From positions 79,763,001 to 79,827,000 of the forward strand of contig CM060831.1 in assembly GCA_030762175.1 (NCBI GenBank): a stretch of DNA of 64,000 nt, read 5' to 3'. The position numbers and the translations under genes were made by a program. Shown piece by piece: positions 1 through 12,676 of the stretch (the stretch's first letter is position 1; the number at the start of each line of letters is the position of its first letter). The notes beneath the pieces are model-generated. The model was not told where the DNA came from and ran no database searches. It saw only the letters and a list, made by a program, of their open reading frames with translations. This stretch comes from Metallyticus violacea (lineage: Eukaryota; Arthropoda; Insecta; Mantodea; Metallyticidae).

Positions 1-838
1 TTCTTTACTCGTTGCTTTCTCCATCTAGCTGGTATTGCTAATTTTGAAATTAAAAGGAAATGGTCTGAGGTGATATCACTTCCTCTATATACCCTTGTAT
101 CTAGAACTATCTCAGCTCCTTTTTGATTTGCTATTGTATAATCTATTATACTTTTGTGACCTCTGGCGCTCCACGTGTATTTGTGTATATCTTTGTGTGG
201 ATAAAAGGTATTTGTTATTTTCAGATTATTGAAATTTGCAAAATCTATTAGTCTTTTTCCATTAGTGTTTAGTATATCCTCTCCATATTTGCCCATTATC
301 TTTGGTATTGGTTTATTTCCTACTCTGGCATTCATATCTCCTGCTATTATTAAATAGTCATTTGGATTACTTTTGTTTATTTCTTTTTGTAGCATTTCGT
401 AGAATTCTATTGAGTCTTCTGTTTTCCCTTCTTCTGGGCTATATACTCCTATCACTTGTAAGTATCCTCTTGTTACTTTTATTCTTGTTTTGATTATTCG
501 CTCATTTACAAATTCGTAACTATGTATTTTATTTTTCAATTCTTTTCTTATTAGTATTGCTATTCCCGCTGCAGCTCTTTTTGTTTGTGGCACACCTTGA
601 TAAAACATCAGATATTTTTCTAGTTCTAATGATCCTTTTAATTTCTTTTTGTTTCTGGTATTACAGCGATGTCTATATTCATTTTCTCTAGTTCTTTTTG
701 TAGCTCCATTTCTTTGTTATTTATTCCTCTGGGATTCCATACTGCTATTTTCCTTATTTCCGCTCTTCTTAATCGTTTATTCCGTTGGCTGACTGGGGTT
801 TGTCATCGTTTGGACCGTCCTGTTTCTTCTTGTGAGAC
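1..838 (-). pseudogene. LINE ORF2 N-terminus: APE-type endonuclease domain (frameshifted, partial)
   Basis: The domain nicks target DNA to prime reverse transcription. Translated on the minus strand it starts with VWNPRG (the Asn-containing first motif), then PETK (catalytic Glu), GDMNARVG (Asp/Asn motif), HKYTWSARGHKS and IIDY, and near base 60 the terminal SDHFLL motif with the catalytic Asp-His pair. All APE motifs are therefore present in order over about 270 residues. One base has been lost in an A-rich run near 645-650, so PETK and the following KLKGSLELEKY lie in different frames. A TGA precedes the domain near 803, and there is no good ATG. After the frameshift the frame is intact to the window edge, so decay is modest. 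It could be a recently dead copy or carry a sequencing indel. Confidence 0.88.
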
Positions 839-1222
839 TTTTAGTAATTAAATTTCCCTGAGCAATTAACTAGCGTTCTGCAGGGTAAGATGTATGTTGG
901 GGCTGCCAACTTTAGGTTATACATCATAGCCTTCCTTTGTATTTCCCCAAAGGAAAGGCTGCCTCCTCCGCTCTGTATTTGGACCGTTGAGGACTTTGTC
1001 CTTGTTATCCCGGACATGGATCTGCTTATTCTTTTCCCAGCAAAAAGGGCGCCTCTTCCGCACATTTATCATATCCGTTGAGGTCTTCACACGTAACCCT
1101 GTGTAAGGGACCCTGAAACAGGTACTTCACACCGGGCCAGTGTGACCTGGAGCTAGCGAGGGAAGGGACGCTATCCCCTTTGGAGAGACTACCTCAATGA
1201 GGGTTCTCTCCCGCTACCCACA
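1..1222 (-). mobile_element. 5' part of a non-LTR retrotransposon (LINE), cut by the window edge
   Basis: Minus-strand element whose 5' end is near 1222, where GC-rich sequence gives way to AT-rich flank. Reading leftward there is a GC-rich leader (1066-1222), a short open frame (1065-841) and then an endonuclease reading frame that is still open at base 1. The reverse transcriptase expected downstream would lie left of the window. The clade cannot be fixed from the endonuclease alone. The copy is damaged: a stop just before the endonuclease and a one-base frameshift near 645-650. Confidence 0.85.
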
Positions 1223-2524
1223 CTAGGAAATGTCATGCTAATAATATGAAATTTAAATATACATTATTATTCTTACCTTTTTGTTTTCACAAGCCCTAGC
1301 ACTTTCTTCTACATTCAACTCATTGAACAAGATAATTACTACTGTATAATGTAGTATGCCAACAATAAAACTAATTGTTGATAAAATGCTATTAATTTTT
1401 AACATAGTTTCATTTTTCATCATTTTATACAAATAGTAACAAACTAACAGTAAAATATTCCCCTCAATATCCATTTAGCATTGGACATAAAGAGTTTTGA
1501 AACAGAACGTGCTGTGGATATACAAACATCTGGAACAAACCCTCGTTTTTAAGCTTAAATATCTCAAGGACTAAATGAGTAACCGAAACAAACATTATCA
1601 TACAAGACGAGATACTGCCAACATTGTCTATTTTGTTTTAATTTGATGTTGAGTTTTGGAACTAATCAACTCAATTAATAAACCATCAAATTCTAAGTCC
1701 GCTAATGAAAATATCATCATGCGAGATCTCTGGAGCCCTTAAAGTTGAACCGTATTGGTGAAATGAAAATGCCCAAAGAAAAGACGCTAATTATTGAGAT
1801 CACGGAAGCATGGTTAAACAGTGTTACATTGCCTCCGTACCATTCCATAGAGCTTATACTCATATGTTGAAGTGAAACATGCAAAAAACGCTCATTTAAA
1901 CTTAAACGTACAGCATTTATGTAGAGCAGCTTTCAGAAACGTAGAAGAAAGGACGTATTCATGTATAGAAAACAGTGACAGGAAACTATCGGTTTGAATT
2001 TATTACATTATTTATTTGTATGCTATATTGCTATTGAAAAAAACATTAATTTTTATTATGAGCATAAATAAAATAAAAAATAAGTTTTGAATTAAAAACC
2101 ATATTTTTAAAACATAAAAGGACCATCAAGAGTGATAACAGCGACACTGAAGTAACGGCACAAATAGTAACTGATAGTTATTCTGAAAGTGGGAACAATA
2201 TAAGCGGTACTCCGTTCTTCATCTGAAATGACCAAAGCAGTTAAGATAGTGACGTACGTTAGCTGACATTTGATGTTTCTTTCTTCATTGAGGGGGCCAG
2301 GCACATATCTGTGACGTAGCCAGAAGGTTGTAATAGGCAAGCTAAATATATTCTGAATCACTGTTTATCCGAACCAAATGTTCCCTTTTCCGTACAAAGT
2401 TGTCCCATTTTCCCTGAAATGAGTATATTATTTTATTCATCCAGAGAGTGTACAGATTCTAAACAACATTTTACTGAATTTTCTCGAATTATTTCAGTAT
2501 TTTCCTACCTTCATTACTAAGTTT
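1223..2524. other. AT-rich stretch without recognised feature
   Basis: Short open frames of 73 and 84 codons on the minus strand (1253-1474, 2107-2361) show no motif or recognisable family. I see no RNA gene or repeat here. Confidence 0.5.
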
Positions 2525-3480
2525 ATTGGTGCCGCTAGAGCGATTTTTAAATTTTGGGTTTCAAGTCAACCCGCACTACTAATGGCCGATATTCCCTGAT
2601 TTACTGGAAGTACTTTATTATTTTATTTAAATATTATATTACGTTGCGTAAAAACAAATATTAAAGACGCCGAAAGTTTGGGTAAACCCCCTTCCCTGCT
2701 AATAGTCCGATTTCACTGATTTTTAAAAACTATCTTTATTATTTTATTTCAATGGCGTATATTGAGTTACTTTAAAAAATTATATTGCTGTCGTTAGAGC
2801 GATTTTTTATTTCATTTTAACCCCCATTTTTTTTTCCTTTTCTTTTCAAATAAACCTCACGCCCATAATTTGATGATTTACAAGAAACTAGTTTTTTATA
2901 TTTATTTATGGGATTTCATTATGAAAAAAAAATATTAATGACACCAGCGAGATTTTTAAATGTTAGGTTTCAAGTTAACTCCTCTCCTAATAGTCCGATT
3001 TCACTTTATTTTCAGAAACTATTTTTCTTGTTTTATTTCAGTAGCATATACCGTGTTTCCTTTGAAAAATGTTAAAATGCTTCCGCAAGAGCGATTTTTA
3101 ATTTCGCTTTAACACCCCACTGGTTTTTTTTTTCAGATAATCCCCCACTCCTGATAATCTAATTTCATGAATTTTTGGGAACTATTTTATTTAAATGGTA
3201 TATGCCAAGTTTAATTGCGAAAAAACAAAATTTGTTGCTGTAGGAGCGATTTTTACATTTGAGTTTCAGGTTAACCCCCACTCCTAATTGACCGATTTAC
3301 CTGTTTTTCAGAAAGGATATCTTTTATTTTAATTAAATGGTATGTACAGATTTTCTTTGGGAAAAAGCAAATAATGGTTCCGCTAAAGTGATTTTTAAAT
3401 TTTGAGTAACCCCCTGCTAATAATCCGATTTCACTGTTTTTTATTATTTAAATGCATATACCAAGATTTTCAAGCCGTTC
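2525..3480. repeat. Degenerate tandem repeat, ~140-bp unit, about 7 copies
   Basis: A recurring phrase, gccgctagagcgattttta followed by a variant of gttaacccccactcctaat and tccgatttcactg, then an A/T run, recurs near 2529, 2669, 2797, 2940, 3080, 3235 and 3376. Spacing is 128-155 bp. Units are strongly diverged, so the array is old. No open frame runs through it. Confidence 0.75.
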
Positions 3481-3628
3481 CTCTAGCAACGTATTAATAA
3501 TCGTTTTACTTTTCTAATTAAAAACATTAACTAAATGGATGATGCCCTCGTTTGAAAGCTATCTCAATAAATTTGATACGATTCTTAAACAGACCTATCT
3601 AAAAGCTTGCCATATTTAACATGGGATA

Positions 3629-3880
3629 ACCGCCAAGGGTGGCCGAGGTCGTTAAGGCGGTCTGGGGTTCCAATCCCGCCAGGACTGTACTCCCTGTCTA
3701 AGGTTTTCCTCAGTCCTCATAAATGGCAAATGCCGGGCAGATACCCTAAACTTAGGCTTGTAACTCTTCCTTCCTTAAAAAAATCCTTTCCCAATATATC
3801 ATTTCATCTCATGTATCATCAGTGTCCACGCCTGTGGTGCCTCAGTAGTAAAAACGAGCGTTAAACAGTATTAAAAAAAA
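3629..3880 (+). mobile_element. SINE family A, tRNA-derived (copy 1)
   Basis: The head has a pol III A box (gtggccgaggtcgttaagg) and B box (ggttccaatcc) of Ser/Leu-tRNA type. It is followed by a body shared with copies at 12.5, 13.05, 32.2 and 61.6 kb (cctcagtcctcataaatgg, then gtatcatcagtgtcc, then gcgttaaac) and a short A-rich tail. About 250 bp, near full length. Confidence 0.88.
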
Positions 3881-4550
3881 TACATGAGATGTGTTGAAAT
3901 GTTTTATATTAGAACGACGCAGAGACGAGTCATAGGGAATTCTTTCCTCTTCTTGAAGTTGTGCAAAATGGCGCATTTCGTTTCTGATAGTTGTGTTGTT
4001 TAGGTTTATTTAACTCCTTGTTTCAGTAGGCCTATTCCAGCCACAGCGATCTTCTGGGAAAAACTCTGATGAGATATGAACTCAGGCATTCTCTAATAAC
4101 ATTCAGGAATCGATTTCTCACGGAACAATGCCATTTTTCTATAATTACAAACGTCGCCTCTGTTCTTCTCTAGTATTTTATTTTCTGTTACTTCTTGTCA
4201 TTTCCTTTATCCTAATGCCCAAATTTCTGGACTTTCCATAAGGGTTCATTAATAAATGTTTATTACATAAGTAGTAAATGAGCTTTTTGTCAGCATTGCA
4301 TATCATGTTGTGTATTACATACATGATAAAGTGGTCAACAAACCAAAGAGGTGCAACACACAACTAAAGAGAGCAGCTAAAAAAGAAACGTCTTCTGTAT
4401 TATTAATATAACAATATACTTTGCATCCACAGTATAAAACATGGAATAGAGCTTATATTCGTCTGCGAATGAACAGAGCATTGACCATTTTATATAGTTG
4501 CTGATGTTGTATCCCTTATTAACACTATGTAAGGACTAGAGTCAGTTTGT
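3881..4550. other. No recognised feature
   Basis: AT-rich sequence between two SINEs. The only open frame (4178-4363, minus, 61 codons) has no recognisable motif. Confidence 0.5.
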
Positions 4551-4855
4551 GGTCCATCTTCTTAGTAAAGTGGTTAGTTTGGCTTGCTTCTGGCCAGGAG
4601 GTTCCGAGTTCGATTCGCGGTGTTAGCTTAGGAAATGTTCTAAGTAGGGAGGTCTGAAATGGCGTCAACCCAGTCTCGTGAGGATAATTGGCGAGCTGCC
4701 TGGTGTAAAGGTGGCATCCTACGATCGCATGCTGGTCACATGCCCCCTCCCCCTCCATCAGTGATACCGTGAGGGGGAGATAGAGGAAGCAGCGGTCGTT
4801 GCGGTAGACCAAGGCCGATCTCGGACTATCGCGCCAGAAGACCAGATCCTAAAAT
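4551..4855 (+). mobile_element. SINE family C, tRNA-derived
   Basis: Starts with an A-box-like tagtaaagtggttagtttgg and a B box gagttcgattc about 45 bases on. A GC-rich body of some 230 bp ends in an A-rich tail (aaaataattta). The body does not match families A or B, so I treat it as a separate family. It is the only copy in the window. Confidence 0.7.
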
Positions 4856-5137
4856 AATTTATAACCTTTGCTTTCCCGTCACAAACATGTGGATGTGTCG
4901 TTTAAGTCATTTTGACAGCTGTACACTGTAAATACCAGAAAAACTTAAAATCGCTAAAAAGTACCTGATGACCTTCAAAGGTGTAAATGCTGAAATACCA
5001 AAATATTTGTTTTTCTTTCTCCATGTGTTAGTTAATGCTCTTTTTTTTAACATAATTATATTTTGCCCTTATAACTCGTTTTTGGTGCGTAATTCGAAAA
5101 TTCGGGAGCTGTGTGTTGTGTGTCTTGCTTTCCCACC

Positions 5138-5138
<1 letters not shown>

Positions 5139-5178
<40 letters not shown>

Positions 5179-5228
5179 TTCTTCTTCTTCTTCTTCTTCT
5201 TCTTCTTCTTCTTCTTCTTCTTCTTCTT
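5139..5228. repeat. Microsatellite (CTTT)n then (CTT)n
   Basis: About 10 CTTT units pass directly into about 18 CTT units. Open frames through it are low-complexity artefacts. The rest of 4856-5690 is AT-rich without recognised features. Confidence 0.97.
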
Positions 5229-5689
5229 TACTTTTGTTTAGTTCTTCCCTTCTAAGGTTTATTTTTACTTCTTGCTATTTTCTTTTTCTTCTCCATTGCT
5301 TTGTTGTATATAAGTTTAGATAATGTGTACATAGTACTATATGATTTTAGACTGTAGTATAGCAGAACAGTTGAGAAGTTTATACCTTTGAGCTACATTC
5401 TATACACATGGTAACATTTTGGTGGTAGAGATATGGTGCACCACTTTTCACGACATGCTTTACTGATTAGTACACATGTAAGCCTATTTTTGTTTGTTTT
5501 TGTTCCCTTCCAATTTGACTTGCTGGCACGTCATTTGCATTGACTAGTGATTATAACCTATTATAATTTTTTTGCCTTGATTTTGACTTGTGTATGTGTA
5601 TGGTTTGTCTGAATTATTATGAATCTACGGTTTTTGTGTAGTGACTACACCTGTCGCTACTTTAATAAGCAAAGCTTTCTGGTTTTCGT

Positions 5690-6110
5690 TTGGAAATTCA
5701 AAATTATTTTGCTCGGCGTAGTCGCTGAAATGTGTTCGCCGATGCAATGTTTTATGAAACATAAGTTTGTCTGATTTATTTTCAAGATTCTGCTCAGTGA
5801 AGTTGCTGAAATGTACTCACTGAAGTAAAGAGTGAAAGTAACCAGAGATGTGGAACTTCGCATGAAATGCAACGGTATCCGCATGCGGTGGTGATGAAAA
5901 GTTGATCCGGTAACACATGATGGGTTTAGCCGGGCAAGTGTCTGCCGAACTTAATTAAAGGTGAAATATTTTCATGGTTATGTTATAATGTTTAGCTTGG
6001 CAGGGATTGCTATAATGTACTCGCCGAACTAGAGTTGAATGTAATAAGAAATATCTTTATTTATGAGGATGGGCAGTGGGTAGGGTTGTCGAAATGTGTC
6101 TGCCTTGATG
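5690..6110. repeat. Degenerate interspersed/tandem motif
   Basis: A phrase of the type gttgctgaaatgtactcgcc recurs near 5705, 5800, 5930, 6005 and 6080 with 75-130 bp spacing and heavy divergence, as in an old short tandem array. Confidence 0.5.
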
Positions 6111-6478
6111 GTATTTAGAAACTATTACAGTTATTGTAATACGTGTATTTTGATAATACTTTAATACACATTCTCATTGTAATGCCATATGTTAAGACTG
6201 CAAGGCCGTTAAAAAGCTGTGGCAGCTGAACTTAACTGTCAGTTCAGTCCTCATCCCTTAACTTAACTTATGATGTACGGAATTTTTAGCGATTAAAGTC
6301 AGGAGCATGTCCATTATCGTGCGAAGTTGACTGAAAAGAATAAGGTAAAAGTGAGTGATTTCGCGGTTGCGACAATATGTAATAGTATGTTTCAGTTTTG
6401 TATAAAACTACATACTTTATGTAGGAAATATTCCATTAATGATCGGCATCTCATTCCGCACTCTCGTTGTCAATGTTC

Positions 6479-8973
6479 AGCGGTGTCCATGATGTCCCTA
6501 TCAGCAGTAAGCTGTTATCGCTGTTAGCAGTGTTCAGATGTCACTATCAACAGTAAGCTGTTATCGCTGTTAGCAGTGTCTATGATGTCACTATCAGCAG
6601 TAAGCTGTTATCGCTGTTAGCAGTGTCTAGATGTCACTATCAACAGTAAGCTGTTATCGCTGTTAGCAGTGTCCATGATGTCACTATCAGCAGTAAGCTG
6701 TTATCGCTGTTAGCAGTGTTCAGATGTCACTATCAACAGTAAGCTGTTATCGCTGTTAGCAGTGTCTATGATGTCACTATCAGCAGTAAGCTGTTATCGC
6801 TGTTAGCAGTGTTCAGATGTCACTATCAGCAGTAAGCTGTTATCGCTGTTAGCAGTGTCTATGATGTCACTATCAGCAGTAAGCTGTTATCGCTGTTAGC
6901 ATTGTCTAGATGTCACTATCAGCAGTAAGGTGTTAGCAGTGTCTAGATGTCACTATCAGCAGTAAGCTGTTAGCAGTGTCTAGATGTCACTATCAGCAGT
7001 AAGCTGTTAGCAGTGTCTAGATGTCACTATCAGTAGTAAGGTGTTAGCAGTGTCTATGATGTCACTATCAGCAGTAAGCTGTTAGCAGTGTCTAGATGTC
7101 ACTATCAGTAGTAAGGTGTTAGCAGTGTCTATGATGTCACTATCAGCAGTAAGCTGTTATCGCTGTTAGCAGTGTCTAGATGTCACTATCAGCAGTAAGG
7201 TGTTAGCGGTGTCTATGATGTCACTATCAGCAGTAAGCTGTTATCGCTGTTAGCAGTGTCTATGATGTCACTATCAGCAGTAAGGTGTTAGCGGTGTCTA
7301 TGATGTCACTATCAGCAGTAAGCTGTTATCGCTGTTAGCAGTGTCTATGATGTCACTATCAGCAGTAAGCTGTTATCGCTGTTAGCAGTGTCTAAATGTC
7401 ACTATCAGCAGTAAGGTGTTAGCAGTGTCTATGATGTCACTATCAGCATTAAGCTGTTATCGCTGTTAGCAGTGTCTAGATGTCACTATCAGCAGTAAGG
7501 TGTTAGCGGTGTCTATGATGTCACTATCAGCAGTAAGCTGTTATCGCTGTTAGCAGTGTCTATGATGTCACTATCAGCAGTAAGCTGTTATCGCTGTTAG
7601 CAGTGTCTATGATGTCACTATCAGCAGTAAGGTGTTAGCAGTGTCTATGATGTCACCATCAGCAGTAAGCTGGTGTGTTTACGATATCACTATCAGCAGT
7701 ATGGTGTTATCGCTGTTAGCAGTGTTCAGATGTCACTAGCAGCAGTAAGCTGTTAGCAGTGTTCAGATGTCACTATCAGCAGTAAGCTGTTATCGTTGTT
7801 AGCAGTGTCTAGATGTCACTATCAGCAGTAAGCTGTTACCGCTGTTAGCAGTGTCTAGGTGTCACTATCAGCAGTAAGGTGTTAGCGGTGTCTATGATGT
7901 CACTATCAGCAGTAAGGTGTTAGCGGTGTCTATGATGTCACTATCAGCAGTAAGGTGTTAGCAGTGTCTATGATGTCACTATCAGCAGTAAGGTGTTAGC
8001 AGTGTCTATGGATGTCACTATCAGCAGTAAGCTGTTAGCAGTGTCTAGATGTCACTATCAGTAGTAAGGTGTTAGCAGTGTCTATGATGTCACTATCAGC
8101 AGTAAGCTGTTATCGCTGTTAGCAGTGTCTAGATGTCACTATCAGCAGTAAGGTGTTAGCGGTGTCTATGATGTCACTATCAGCAGTAAGCTGTTATCGC
8201 TGTTAGCAGTGTCTATGATGTCACTATCAGCAGTAAGCTGTTATCGCTGTTTGCAGTGTCTTAGATGTCACTATCAGCAGTAAGGTGTTAGCGGTGTCTA
8301 TGATTTCACTATCAGCAGTAAGCTGTTATCGCTGTTAGCAGTGTCTATGATGTCACTATCAGCAGTAAGCTGTTATCGCTGTTAGCAGTGTCTAGATGTC
8401 ACTATCAGCAGTAAGGTGTTAGCAGTGTCTATGATGTCACTATCAGCATTAAGCTGTTATCGCTGTTAGCAGTGTCTAGATGTCACTATCAGCAGTAACG
8501 TGTTAGCGGTGTCTATGATGTCACTATCAGCAGTAAGCTGTTATCGCTGTTAGCAGTGTCTATGATGTCACTATCAGCAGTAAGCTGTTATCGCTGTTAG
8601 CAGTGTCTATGATGTCACTATCAGCAGTAAGGTGTTAGCAGTGTCTATGATGTCACTATCAGCAGTAAGCTGTTATCGCTGTTAGCAGTGTCTAGATGTC
8701 ACTATCAGCAGTAAGGTGTTAGCAGTGTCTAGATGTCACTATCAGCAGTAAGCTGTTAGCAGTGTCTAGATGTCACTATCAGCAGTAAGGTGTTAGCGGT
8801 GTCTATGATGTCACTATCAGCAGTAAGCTGTTATCGCTGTTAGCAGTGTCTATGATGTCACTATCAGCAGTAAGCTGTTAGCGGTGTCTATGATGTCACT
8901 ATCAGCAGTAAGCTGTTAGCGGTGTCTATAATGTTACTATCAGCAGTGAGCTGCTAGCGGTGTCTATGAAGTC
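6479..8973. repeat. 2.5-kb minisatellite, 46/47-bp and 37/38-bp units
   Basis: Some 55-60 units of gatgtcactatcagcagtaa plus gctgttatcgctgttagcag plus tgtcta. Two length classes differ by a 9-bp block: the long unit has gctgtta twice (gctgttatcgctgtta), the short unit once. A one-base variation (tctagatg or tctatgatg) gives 46 versus 47 bp. The first part is mainly long units and the middle alternates. No open frame runs through. Confidence 0.97.
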
Positions 8974-10151
8974 ACTATTATACTTATTACTGTCACTACT
9001 CTTTCCCCTTAAGTTGAACACTGGGATACAGTCAACTTTTCAACATTTTTCAAATGTAACATTGGAACATCTGTTCGTCTCGATGTGTTTTACCAACTGG
9101 TATTTGAAGTTCCTGCTTCGTTTTATCAGCATGTACACTTCTCTTTCGTTTCCTGCTGATGATGCAGAGGGAAGATCTGTCTACACTTTTCGAATGTAAG
9201 CCTGGATTTTCTACATTTATCTTAAAGTTGGTGGCATGTATCTTGTCATAACATTTTCAGAATCAGAAATTAAAATACAAGACCAGCGGTCTTGCACAAA
9301 ACCCATTTCTTTCCCAGCATGCAGCATCAATATGTTCGATTTTGCAACTATTTTTTAAGTACCTATCTGGTTCTTCTGAATTCTGCCAGCATTTACATGG
9401 AGCAGATTAGAAAGCGTACATTAATAAAACTGAACACAAAATGGCACGTAGAAATTGTCACTTGTTGTGACATCAAGTACTGAAAAAATAAGCTCTGGAT
9501 CTGATAATGCGGTGAGAGATCCTATCTTACACAACCGCAACTACGCAACACACTAACTGGATCGTAAAGCTCAAGAAAGAACGTGAGTCATTTAAGAAGA
9601 AAAATAATTCCTTGGGAACTTAGCTTGGTAAAGTCAGCTAAAAATAAGCGTTAACCTATTTTATATTTAGCAGAACCATTTACTACTTGCAGGGACAGAA
9701 AAGATCTTGTGGCTACAGAAAGGAAAATGTAGCTCCAACATTACCTTAGCGTATCTTTTACCAAGAAATTTGTAAACATTGTTAATGATGGCTGCAACTT
9801 CATTCCACTTTGTTATATGTGTCAATGTATGCGTATGTATATATATATATATAAATATAAATATTTATATTTATAAATTTGTAGCCCTCAAGGAATTTAC
9901 AGTCTTAAAAATACTGCTATGTATTCACTGTAAGCTTTAATCAAGATATTTCGTAATAAAACGTTCCTCAGATAAAGGCTTGAGCAGTTTCTATTACTAC
10001 ACATTATTGACAACAGTGACCCAAAGAATTTAAACCTTCTTGCTAACTCATAATGCATCAGAAATTATAAAATCGGGCACTGCATTAGTGAAAACTTAGC
10101 ATTTTAAGCGCAGATGTTTTCTTTCCACCATAGTAATAACCATTCTGTTGT
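8974..10151. other. No recognised feature; short AT palindromic tract
   Basis: Open frames at 8960-9199 and 9292-9483 are not recognisable. A (TA)n run with ataaatatttat-type self-complementary sequence lies at 9838-9882. Confidence 0.5.
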
Positions 10152-10414
10152 TGATTTGATATTTTAGAGATGCTCTCTACGGTCGTCAGCCTGCCATTCG
10201 ATTCAGGTCGTGAAACGGTCGATAAATTTGGCTCAGAGGCCTCTGCTATCAGGCTTGAGGTTCTTTTACGTTCTGTAACTCTACAACACGGGACCTACGG
10301 TTTTATTCCCCTTCGGAAGGAAGCCATACTTAGGATTTTTACGCCCGAAAAACTTCATTGACCTCAATCTTGGGTCAATGAGGCAGGTATGATTACGCTA
10401 GACCACCAAGATTG
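10152..10414 (-). mobile_element. SINE family B, tRNA-derived (copy 1, diverged)
   Basis: Minus-strand copy of the family seen in best form at 20.8 kb. Read on the plus strand, the tail-side sequence (cattcgattcaggtcgtgaa) comes first. The cttcggaaggaagccatac block and the tRNA-like head (agaccaccaagattgac) follow at the right. It is more diverged than the other copies. Confidence 0.85.
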
Positions 10415-10519
10415 ACATATGCAGTTGTGAACCTGTAGTATATGCAAAGAATGAGTTTCAACAAGATAAATATATACGATTACTCAAGTTATAACTCCGA
10501 TTTTTTCTCTGAGGACTAG

Positions 10520-11700
10520 AAACATGCGGTTTGTTTTAAAATACGCGGGTACTCATCAATGTGTGACAGAGATGACAGCTCTGTATGGCACACACAACTC
10601 TAGCGGCAGCGGCAGAGTGAGGACTGTTTTTGATACTTCAAAATGGCGACCTTTTCATTACAAGAACAGTGTGGTATCATTCGTTTTCTCCATTTGCTTG
10701 GTTTGACACCGACTGAAATTAATCGCCCATTGAGTGAGACATGTGGTGATAGTGTCTAATGTGCGTTCATGGGTGCGACAGTACAAAGAAGGAAGATCGA
10801 CGTGTGACAACAAACCAAGACAATCTCGGCCTCGCACAAGCCGGTCTGACGATAAGATCGAGGGAGTGGAGAAAGTTGTTTTGGAGTGTGGAACACATCG
10901 CCTCCAAAGTTGGCACTTCCGTGAGATCTGTGCACACAATCTGCACGAAGACCTGAAAATGCGAAAAGTGTCCTCCAGGTGGGTGTCACGAATGTTGACG
11001 GACAACCACAAAGCTGCACACGTGGCATGTTGTGTAATGACGGTATGAATAAGACATTCTTTTCATCGACTGTGACAATGAATGAGACATGGATGCCGTT
11101 TTTCAATCCTGAAACGAAGCGCCAGTCTGCTCAATAGAAGCACTCAGATTCATCGCCAACAAAAAACTTTCGGGTAAGCTCCAGTACAGAAAAAATGATG
11201 GTGGCCATGTTCTGGGACAGCGATGGAGTGATTCTTACTCATTGCGTTCCAAAGGACATTACGGTGACAGGTGCATCCTACGAAGATGCTTTGAAGAAGA
11301 AGTTCCTTCAGCATCCGGTGAAAAACGGGCGGAAAAGCTACACATGTGCTTTTTCAACAAGACAACGCCCCAGCACATACAGCGAACGTGACGCAGCAGT
11401 TTCTTCATGAAAACAACTTTGAAGTGATTCCTCATGCTCCCTACTCACCTGACCTGACTCCTAGCTACTTTTGACTGTTTCCAACGATGAAAGACACTCT
11501 CCGGGGTTGCACATTCACTGGCCGTGCCGCTATTGGGTCAGTGGTCAAAACAGACTCCTACAGAAGCGTTTGCAGCGGCCATGGAATCGTGGCGTCGACG
11601 TTGTGAAAAATGTGTACGGCTGCAGGGTGATTACAAGATTAAGAGCAGATAATTTCTTGCAGGCTACGGGGCATATGGAATTAAAATGAAAACCCTGAAA
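10520..11700 (+). mobile_element. Decayed mariner element
   Basis: The span is defined by the transposase remains (10643-11689) plus short flanks. I could not identify convincing terminal inverted repeats, so the ends are approximate. Confidence 0.75.
10643..11689 (+). pseudogene. mariner transposase remnant (catalytic residues lost)
   Basis: Cut-and-paste transposase of the Tc1/mariner superfamily, about 345 residues when whole. The likely start is the ATG at 10643 (MATFSLQEQ, then IIRFLHLLGLTPTEI). Helix-turn-helix parts follow: WVRQYKEGR, LHEDLKMRKVSSRWVSRML, the linker region NETWMPFFNPETKRQS, LFQQDNAPAHTA and HAPYSPDLTPS. Pieces lie in several frames with TAG/TGA stops. The first catalytic Asp is Asn (VTMNETW), the second (DNAPAHTA) is present, and the third (PSDY-type) is missing, reading SYF then TGA. 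It is therefore inactive. It differs from the 13-kb mariner and is an independent family. Confidence 0.85.
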
Positions 11701-12498
11701 ATAGCCATAAAATAAGATCAAACAAAATTTGAATTAAAGATTAGTTATCTGCAGGTTCCCAAGGAGCGCTAATATAACCGTTTGTTTTTAAATATTTTAT
11801 TTATTTTTATTTTATATACCATTACGCGGAAACAGGCACACTTGATTTGGATAACAGACATTATTTCATTTCTAAAACAACTAGTCACAATTATTAGCTA
11901 GCTATCACAACATTTCTGGATCACAGGCGCGAGAGTGTGAAGGGGGAGTCTGTGCTGAGCCCTACAGTATCAACATCGGTAGCAGCATGCAATGATTCAC
12001 TACTCATTCACCTTTTCTTGCATATAAAACTGAATCACATCCGCAGTAATCTCCCTAACACGGTTTTCAATATTATAGCTGGATCATGTTGTGCAGGAGT
12101 AAACAACAGTAGCAATATCATACAACACATTGTAGTAATTTCCTCCAGTAAATAGCGTTCCTTGTCCAGTCATTTGCTAGGATTTGCTTTTGGTTGTTAC
12201 ATATCAACTCCACATGGAGTCTAGGCCTGTTTGCAACCTCGCCATATCTCAGTTTGTTTCGGAGCTTTAGAATATTAATCATGCAACATGGGAGACGATA
12301 GTGACTGCGAAGAGGAAAATGCTACAACACAGGACTGAGGAATGTTTTGATTTTAATGCGCTAAATGGAATATTTATTTTATCCTTGCATCGAGAACAGC
12401 AACAGGACACAGTAACCCATGCGAAAGGAATGTTTTGGTGTGAGGTGATAAAAAGCGTATTATCTTCAAAACTTGCACCTTTTTTTAAAAAATAGTAA
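11701..12498. other. No recognised feature
   Basis: Open frames at 11937-12155 (+) and 12279-12617 (-) show no domain or splice context that would support a gene. Confidence 0.45.
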
Positions 12499-12676
12499 TT
12501 AATGCTCCTATTTACTAATGAGGCACTCCAGGCGATGGACACTGATGATACACGAGATGAAATGGAGAGATGTGGAAGGAATGTTTTAAGGAAGGAAACG
12601 TTCCCGACATTTGCCATTCCTGAGGCCTGAACAAAACCTGGAAAATATCTCCCCTCGTGAGTCCATGTCTTCAGTT
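12499..12676 (-). mobile_element. SINE family A fragment (copy 2)
   Basis: Reverse-orientation fragment matching the 13.05-kb copy: actgatgatacacgagatg, then ggaaggaaacgttcc, then catttgccattcctgag. It has internal deletions and lacks the tRNA-like B box. Confidence 0.75.

Noticed and set aside
5111..5323. Poly-Leu and poly-Ser frames
   Set aside because: Translation of the CTTT/CTT microsatellite only.
6479..8973. CRISPR-like array
   Set aside because: No unique spacers; the whole unit repeats, in a eukaryotic context.
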